Source: Prevotellaceae bacterium (GTDB lineage: Bacteria; Bacteroidota; Bacteroidia; Bacteroidales; UBA932). Taken from it: 8,873 nt of DNA. The DNA lies in the NCBI GenBank assembly GCA_031289385.1, contig JAITPP010000067.1, positions 1 through 8,873 on the forward strand, in the 5' to 3' direction. Position 1 is the stretch's first letter; each line of letters opens with the position of its first letter. Positions 5,111 to 8,873 of this stretch are shown here, in pieces. The notes below the pieces were generated by a model. The model had not been told where the DNA came from, made no database searches, and saw only the letters and a list, made by a program, of their open reading frames with translations. The position numbers and the translations under genes are program-made.

Positions 5111-5223
5111 ATTATCATATTAAAACATTATCAAATCATCACATTATCAAATTTTCACATTAACATATTATCAATATCATCACATTAACATATTCTCACA
5201 TTAACAAATTAACACATTATCAA
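5111..5223 (+). repeat. 8-bp tandem array, ATTATCAA/ATTAACAT/ATTxxCAC
   Basis: Fourteen consecutive units, all 8 bp except one of 9 bp at 5175-5183. Units are ATTATCAA, ATTAACAT, ATTCTCAC, ATTAACAC and variants. One more match (ATTCATTC, 5224-5231) crosses the gldH stop codon, so the array is flush with the gene end. Confidence 0.8.
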
Positions 5224-5225
5224 AT

Positions 5226-5705
5226 TCATTCCACCGGTTTAATTTCAATGCTGACATCGCTTATTCCTGTTAGAATATCGTTGCGCATACCTTGTTGTAT
5301 GGTGAAAGTGTAATTTCCGCGACTTGCAAATTTCACATTTCGGCGATACAAAAAATCGTTTTCCCAAATTCGCGAAACGCTTTTGCCTGTCCAGCGTCCG
5401 TAGTCGTCGGCAATGAGAAGGTTTAGCGTATCTACAACAGAATTTCCGAGCGGGGATGTTGTTTGCACAAACACAAAAAGGTTTTGCAGCGGATATTCGT
5501 TTGTGTTGCGAATGTTTATATAAATGTCAAATTCGTTGATGGTATCAACAATCGGGGCTACGAATTGCACGGTGCTGTCTTTGTTCCAGCCTTCGGGCGC
5601 AATGCGTTTGCCTTTGCGATAAATGCTATTGTCGGTGCAGGATGCAAGTGCAATAAGTATGCACAAAATTGCAAATAATTTATTTTCAGTTATTCGAATT
5701 TTCAT
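5226..5705 (-). CDS. gldH: GldH family lipoprotein
   Basis: A 159-residue lipoprotein. The N-terminus MKIRITENKLFAILCILIALASC has a lipobox LASC, so Cys23 would be acylated and the protein anchored in a membrane facing the periplasm. The mature part shows GldH features: FDIYINIRNTNEYPLQNLFVFV, DTLNLLIADDYGRWTGK and the end segment GNYTFTIQQGMRNDILTGISDVSIEI. In Flavobacterium, GldH is required for gliding; Bacteroidales carry it without obvious gliding, so its role here is uncertain. The chosen ATG (5703-5705) overlaps the end of ricT by 20 nt, suggesting translational coupling; starting 24 codons earlier would put a lysine-rich extension before the signal peptide. Last gene of the holB-ricT-gldH cluster. 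Its stop codon abuts an octamer tandem array, and no terminator is evident. Confidence 0.88.
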   Translation of the reverse strand: MKIRITENKLFAILCILIALASCTDNSIYRKGKRIAPEGWNKDSTVQFVAPIVDTINEFDIYINIRNTNEYPLQNLFVFVQTTSPLGNSVVDTLNLLIADDYGRWTGKSVSRIWENDFLYRRNVKFASRGNYTFTIQQGMRNDILTGISDVSIEIKPVE

Positions 5706-6942
5706 TTTGACGTCTTTTCCATCTTTTGTTTTTCTTGTTTTTCGATTTATTTGTTTTGTTTTCCTGTGTATTTTCAACGTTTTCGGCAGGTTTTGTTACT
5801 TTATTGTTTTGCTGATTATTTGTGTTGATGTTTCTGTTTTTGCCTTTACTGTCGAATCGTGTAATACTGTCTTCGCCAACAATGTGTTGTGTTTCTGCTT
5901 GTTGTTTGTTAAATTTGTCGAGTTGCGTATCTTCAAGTTTTTCTATTTTAATTCCTCTGCGATTGAGTTCCAGCATTTTTTTCACACGTTCTACGGGTAC
6001 GCCGATAAGTGTTGCGCCTTCGGGACCATACGAAAAATACATTATTTTTTTCAAAACATCTGTTTTTACAAGATAGGCATTTCCGTCTATAAGTTCGAGC
6101 GGGGCGTTTATTCGCGGAAAATCTTTTTGCGCTTCAAGATACACGCCTAATTCGTAGTTCAAGCAACATTTAAGTTTACAGCATTGTCCTGCAAGTTTTT
6201 GCGGGTTTGGCGATAGTTCCTGATAACGCGCCGCACCGGTTGTAACGGTAACAAACGAGCCAAGCCATTGAGCGCAGCAGAGTTCGCGTCCGCAAGGTCC
6301 AATGCCGCCGATAAGTCCTGCTTCCTGACGCGCTCCTATTTGTTTCATTTCTATGCGAACATGAAAATTTTCGGCAAGTACTTTTATAAGTTCGCGAAAA
6401 TCTACGCGCTCGTCGGCAATGTAATAAAATATTGCTTTTGTTTTGTCGCCTTGATATTCTACATCGCCTATTTTCATGCTTAAATTAAGTTTTGATGCAA
6501 GTTGGCGCGATTTTATCATTGTAGCGTGTTCGAGCGAAATAGCATCTTGCCATTTTTCAATATCTGAGGCGCGCGCTTTGCGGTATATTTTTTTAAATTC
6601 GTAGCGTGCAGAATCAATTCCTCGTTTTCTTATTTGGCGTTTTACCAGATTTCCGCACAGCGAAACAATTCCAATATCGTGTCCCGACGCGGCTTCTACG
6701 GCAACAATATCGCCTTTTTTAAGGCTTGTATTACTGTCGTTGATATAAAAATTTTTGCGTGTATTTTTAAATTGTACCTCAACAATATTTGTTTCATCTT
6801 TGTCGTAAATATCGTCAAGCCAGTCGAATGTCGAAAATTTTTGCCCGCTTGTATTCATACAGGCTTTACATTCGCCTTGTTCTTTACAACAAACTTTACA
6901 TCCGCGTATTTTATATTCTATATTTTTTTCGTTTTCTTTCAT
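5686..6942 (-). CDS. ricT: RicT-like PSP1-domain iron-sulfur protein
   Basis: A 418-residue cytoplasmic protein of the RicT/YaaT (PSP1) family. In Bacillus, RicT works with RicA and RicF, binds Fe-S clusters and influences RNase Y-dependent RNA processing; that partner set may not apply in Bacteroidota. Family signatures: PSP1 region around 118-205, GIGPCGRELCC (213-223) and GQCCKLKCCLNYEL (252-265). Extra cysteines sit at the N-terminus (C15, C18, C19, C25, C28, pattern C-x2-CC-x5-C-x2-C). C255 stands where the family commonly has glycine (QCGK). The last ~70 residues (~345-418) are N/Q/K-rich and probably disordered, ending in a basic run. The gene starts 31 nt after holB stops and overlaps gldH, the conserved Bacteroidota order. 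The spacer holds a TATTTTTG that resembles a -7 element (6960-6967, minus strand), so an internal promoter is possible. Confidence 0.9.
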   Translation of the reverse strand: MKENEKNIEYKIRGCKVCCKEQGECKACMNTSGQKFSTFDWLDDIYDKDETNIVEVQFKNTRKNFYINDSNTSLKKGDIVAVEAASGHDIGIVSLCGNLVKRQIRKRGIDSARYEFKKIYRKARASDIEKWQDAISLEHATMIKSRQLASKLNLSMKIGDVEYQGDKTKAIFYYIADERVDFRELIKVLAENFHVRIEMKQIGARQEAGLIGGIGPCGRELCCAQWLGSFVTVTTGAARYQELSPNPQKLAGQCCKLKCCLNYELGVYLEAQKDFPRINAPLELIDGNAYLVKTDVLKKIMYFSYGPEGATLIGVPVERVKKMLELNRRGIKIEKLEDTQLDKFNKQQAETQHIVGEDSITRFDSKGKNRNINTNNQQNNKVTKPAENVENTQENKTNKSKNKKNKRWKRRQNENSNN

Positions 6943-6973
6943 TATTATTTAAATTTTCACAAAAATACAAAAA

Positions 6974-8104
6974 TTATACTTTTTTAAGCAATTTTGCGAA
7001 TATTATTCCCAAATCGGTGAATATTATTTTTTGATTTCCGTTGTGTTCGATATGTAATAAGGCAAGATTTATTGCCGAATAAATATTTTCTACATTATCG
7101 GGAGTAATAAATCGCGATAATTTTTGAGAGAAATCTTTTTCTTTATCAATTGAATACGCGATATTCGGCAGTTGTCGGTTAAGAATAAAATTTTCGCGAA
7201 TCATTTGTTGCGAATAATACAGAAAACTTTTTTGCTGTTCGCGTCCTAATTGCGCCATCTCTTCTGCCCAGTCAAGCAATTCGGCAAGATTTTTTCCGTA
7301 TGCAAATCGCACTAAGAGTTGAAATTTGTCGAAAAAATCCTGTTCGGCTTCGTGTCTGTCGTGAATTTTTATTGCTTTCAGCACATCGCCCGTAGCAAGC
7401 CGAGTTAGCACCTGAGTTTCATTTGGCGACAAATCGTATTTTTCCGTCAGCATTTGCCGTATCGACTGCTCGTCAACAGGCGGAACTCTTATCAAAAGTG
7501 TGCGCGAAAGTATTGTTTTTATTATTTGTTCGATATTTTTTGAAACAAGTAAAAACAGTGTATTTGGCGGCGGCTCTTCTATCAATTTCAACAGTTTGTT
7601 GGCGGCGGTTGTATTCATTCGTTCGGGCATCCATATCAGCATGAATTTGTAATCGGCTTCGAATGGTTTAAAATTCATTTTTTGCTGAATGGCTTCGGCA
7701 TCCAATTTGCCGATATTGCCTTGTTTATTTTCGATACCTACAAATTCGTACCACCTGCGCTCGCCGAAATACGGAAAATTTATAACCATTTCGCGCCATT
7801 GCGAAATAAAATTATCACTTGTCGCATCTTTTTTAACGCGGCTTGTGGTGTTCACAGGAAAAGCAAAATGTATATCGGGATGCACAAGTTTTTTAAACTT
7901 TATGCACGACTTACAATGCCCGCACGAGTCGTCGGCTTGCTTGTTGTGGCAGCAAATATACTGCGCATAAGCAATAGCCAACGCCAAATTTCCGCTACCC
8001 TCCGAGCCCACAAATAACTGAGCATGACTGATACGTTTGTCGGTTACCGTCTGTATCAGCTGACGTTTTAATTCGTGTTGTCCTATAATTTCTTTAAAAA
8101 GCAT
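6974..8104 (-). CDS. holB: DNA polymerase III clamp-loader subunit delta'
   Basis: A 376-residue AAA+ protein of the clamp loader that places the sliding clamp on primed DNA. The N-terminus MLFKEIIGQHELKRQL is typical. The P-loop is GSEGSGNLAL (33-42), lacking the Walker lysine, as expected for an ATPase-dead delta' rather than DnaX. A zinc-binding cysteine cluster follows (C51/C52, C61, C64, C67). NKLLKLIEEPPPNTLFLLVS (169-188) is the Walker B/sensor region. SRT at 200-202 stands in place of the clamp-loader SRC motif. The C-terminal helical part (~210-376) is divergent. Start chosen at the ATG at 8102-8104; a TTG five codons upstream would add MYLCY, which lies inside a good -7 promoter element. 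First gene of the holB-ricT-gldH cluster. Confidence 0.92.
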   Translation of the reverse strand: MLFKEIIGQHELKRQLIQTVTDKRISHAQLFVGSEGSGNLALAIAYAQYICCHNKQADDSCGHCKSCIKFKKLVHPDIHFAFPVNTTSRVKKDATSDNFISQWREMVINFPYFGERRWYEFVGIENKQGNIGKLDAEAIQQKMNFKPFEADYKFMLIWMPERMNTTAANKLLKLIEEPPPNTLFLLVSKNIEQIIKTILSRTLLIRVPPVDEQSIRQMLTEKYDLSPNETQVLTRLATGDVLKAIKIHDRHEAEQDFFDKFQLLVRFAYGKNLAELLDWAEEMAQLGREQQKSFLYYSQQMIRENFILNRQLPNIAYSIDKEKDFSQKLSRFITPDNVENIYSAINLALLHIEHNGNQKIIFTDLGIIFAKLLKKV

Positions 8105-8108
8105 ATAG

Positions 8109-8116
8109 CAAAGGTA
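8109..8116 (-). promoter_or_regulatory. -7 promoter element (TACCTTTG) for the holB cluster
   Basis: On the minus strand TACCTTTG matches TAnnTTTG exactly and ends only 4 nt before the holB ATG, so transcription would begin at or very close to the start codon. The expected -33 position is a T-rich run (TTTATTTTTTTC) without a clean TTTG. Its place inside the alternative TTG-started extension argues against that longer start. Confidence 0.5.
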
Positions 8117-8144
8117 CAAATAAAAGTTGAAAAAAATAAAAAAA

Positions 8145-8200
8145 TAATGGTTAATGATTAGTGATTAATGATTAATGGTTAGTTGTTAATGATTAATGAT
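8145..8200 (+). repeat. 7-bp tandem array, consensus TAATGAT
   Basis: Eight contiguous heptamers: TAATGGT, TAATGAT, TAGTGAT, TAATGAT, TAATGGT, TAGTTGT, TAATGAT, TAATGAT. Begins about 40 nt upstream of the holB start. Confidence 0.85.
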
Positions 8201-8232
8201 GAAAAAAAACCTTTGCTTTCATTGCGAAAAAC

Positions 8233-8394
8233 CTTTGCGGTAAAAATATTTGATATAAGCACGCATATAACGCATATACGACAGATTTGCGCAGATAAAA
8301 AAACTATTACGAACTACACGCCCTGAAAGGGCAAAATAATTCAGCGTAGGGCAACACCCTACGAAAAAAAACGCAAACAAAAAAAGTGCGGAGC
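8233..8394 (+). repeat. Hairpin-bearing repeat unit, copy 1
   Basis: A 162-nt unit starting CTTTGCGGTAAAAATATTTG and ending GTGCGGAGC. It differs from the copy at 8499-8651 by a 9-nt insertion (ACGCATATAACGC part) and a few substitutions. It contains two hairpins: GCCCT-GAA-AGGGC (8320-8332) and CGTAGGG-CAACA-CCCTACG (8345-8363). Also contains the GCACGCA motif seen in both islands beside glnA. Non-coding. Confidence 0.85.
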
Positions 8395-8400
8395 TTGAAA

Positions 8401-8440
8401 AATGTAAAAATGTAGGAATTAAGGAATGTAAGAATGAAAA
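8401..8440 (+). repeat. 8-bp tandem array, AATGTAAG-like
   Basis: Five contiguous octamers: AATGTAAA, AATGTAGG, AATTAAGG, AATGTAAG, AATGAAAA. Lies between the two copies of the hairpin-bearing unit. Confidence 0.65.
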
Positions 8441-8477
8441 ACAATTACGAATTACAAATTACGGAGTTTACATAATA
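8441..8477 (-). repeat. Dispersed ACTCCGTAATTCGTAATT module, copy 4 (reverse, diverged)
   Basis: Plus strand reads ACAATTACGAATTACAAATT then ACGGAGTTTACATAATA; the same module as 2262-2305 with a few substitutions, and again followed by CTTTGCG-type repeat. Confidence 0.65.
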
Positions 8478-8498
8478 AGAAACACTTTGCGTGCTTTG

Positions 8499-8651
8499 CT
8501 TTGCGGTAAAAATATTTGATATAAGCACGCAGATACGACAGATTTGCGCAGATAAAAAAACTATTACGAACTACACGCCCTGAAAGGGCAACTTATTTCA
8601 GCGTAGGGCAACACCCTACGAAAAAAAACGCAAACAAAAAAAGTGCGGAGC
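8499..8651 (+). repeat. Hairpin-bearing repeat unit, copy 2
   Basis: A 153-nt direct copy of 8233-8394 minus 9 nt. Same two hairpins, GCCCT-GAA-AGGGC (8577-8589) and CGTAGGG-CAACA-CCCTACG (8602-8620), both with identical stems and loops; the sequence between them differs (CAAAATAA versus CAACTTAT). Downstream both units share an A-rich tract with CGCAAAC and GTGCGGAGC. Confidence 0.85.
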
Positions 8652-8697
8652 ACAACAGGAAAATAGAATTGCAAAAGTTTACCCGCACTTGTTGAAT

Positions 8698-8774
8698 GAA
8701 GAATTAAGAGTTAAGAATGAAGAATTAAGAGTTAAGAATGAAGAATTAAGAGTTAAGAGTTAAGAATGAAGAAT
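8698..8774 (+). repeat. 7-bp tandem array with 21-bp higher-order unit
   Basis: Eleven contiguous heptamers of three kinds, GAAGAAT, TAAGAGT and TAAGAAT, in the order a-b-c. The first two 21-bp superunits (8698-8718, 8719-8739) are identical, and the third carries one extra TAAGAGT. The high identity suggests recent slippage or unequal exchange. Confidence 0.9.
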
Positions 8775-8777
8775 TTA

Positions 8778-8861
8778 GCCCCCAACCCCTAAAGGGGAGT
8801 TTGGCAGTGCGGAAATTTCAGGCAGTACAGAAAAAGTCCCCTTTAGGGGATATTTAGGGGC
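8778..8861 (+). mobile_element. MITE-like palindromic element, copy 2
   Basis: An 84-bp relative of 2377-2461. Inverted 13-bp blocks CCCCTAAAGGGGA (8786-8798) and TCCCCTTTAGGGG (8837-8849), with outer GCCCC (8778-8782) and GGGGC (8857-8861). Between them are GGCAGTGCGGAAATTTCA and GGCAGTACAG, themselves a partial direct repeat. Preceded by a heptamer array; the right side runs to near the window edge. Non-autonomous repeat, no coding capacity. Confidence 0.6.
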
Positions 8862-8873
8862 AAAAAAATTGAA

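Larger units (their letters stand above)
4811..5225. other. Gene-free island between trmB and gldH
   Basis: No credible coding region. It contains an AT-rich stretch next to trmB (4830-4860), a GC-richer block of nested inverted and direct repeats (4883-5042), and an octamer tandem array (5111-5223) that runs into the end of gldH. The trmB promoter must be in the 4811-4870 part, but no convincing -7/-33 pair was found. Confidence 0.75.
8105..8873. other. Gene-free repeat island upstream of holB
   Basis: No credible coding region over 769 nt. In order: AT-rich promoter zone, heptamer array (8145-8200), CCTTTGCG repeats (8209-8240), hairpin-bearing repeat unit copy 1 (8233-8394), octamer array (8401-8440), ACTCCG module in reverse (8441-8477), CTTTGCG repeats and unit copy 2 (8499-8651), a 7/21-bp array (8698-8774), and MITE-like copy 2 (8778-8861). 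Confidence 0.8.

Noticed and set aside
5706..5777. Upstream start for gldH (24 codons earlier)
   Set aside because: Would place a lysine-rich extension before the lipoprotein signal peptide and increase overlap with ricT; the ATG at 5703-5705 gives a proper signal peptide with lipobox.
5623..6150. Plus-strand 175-residue frame opposite ricT/gldH
   Set aside because: Hydrophobic F/C/V-rich translation that could look like a membrane protein but is antisense to two conserved genes and has no start context; same for 6634-6987 and 7682-8017.
8105..8119. TTG start of holB giving MYLCY extension
   Set aside because: The extension lies inside a TAnnTTTG promoter element, and MLFKEIIGQ is the typical family N-terminus.

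Overview
The window looks like chromosomal DNA of an AT-rich member of the Bacteroidota, probably order Bacteroidales. Evidence: a long glutamine synthetase of the type seen in Bacteroidales, the gene order holB - ricT (PSP1 domain) - gldH, a TrmB with a FxDPQxK motif, TAnnTTTG-type promoter elements, starts without Shine-Dalgarno sequences, and a small outer-membrane barrel ending in phenylalanine. No rRNA, tRNA, CRISPR array, transposase, phage gene or plasmid gene was recognised.

Layout: 1-697 is gene-free and full of repeats. 698-2182 (+) encodes a GS-I family glutamine synthetase. 2183-2853 is a second repeat island ending in a large hairpin. 2854-3180 (+) is a small HTH regulator and 3322-3891 (+) a small secreted or outer-membrane protein, closed by a strong terminator. 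4085-4801 (-) is trmB. 4811-5225 is a third gene-free island. 5226-8104 (-) is a compact cluster transcribed holB -> ricT -> gldH. 8105-8873 is a fourth gene-free repeat island.

The coding part is mostly housekeeping: nitrogen assimilation (glnA), tRNA m7G46 methylation (trmB), the clamp-loader subunit delta' (holB), a RicT-like Fe-S protein, and the GldH lipoprotein. The HTH and barrel genes are the only accessory-looking ones.

The unusual material is between the genes. The four islands are mosaics of the same short modules: a module containing ACTCCGTAATTCGTAATT, CTTTGTG/CTTTGCG runs, a GCACGCAGATA motif, an ~84-bp MITE-like element, hairpins with a common CGTTAG/CTAACG apex, and short imperfect tandem arrays with a period of 7, 8 or 9 bp. 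The two islands beside glnA carry these modules in mirror order, so the gene lies between long imperfect inverted repeats. I see no gene set that forms a new defence, biosynthetic or mobile system; the best candidates for something undescribed are the repeat architecture and the structured hairpins.
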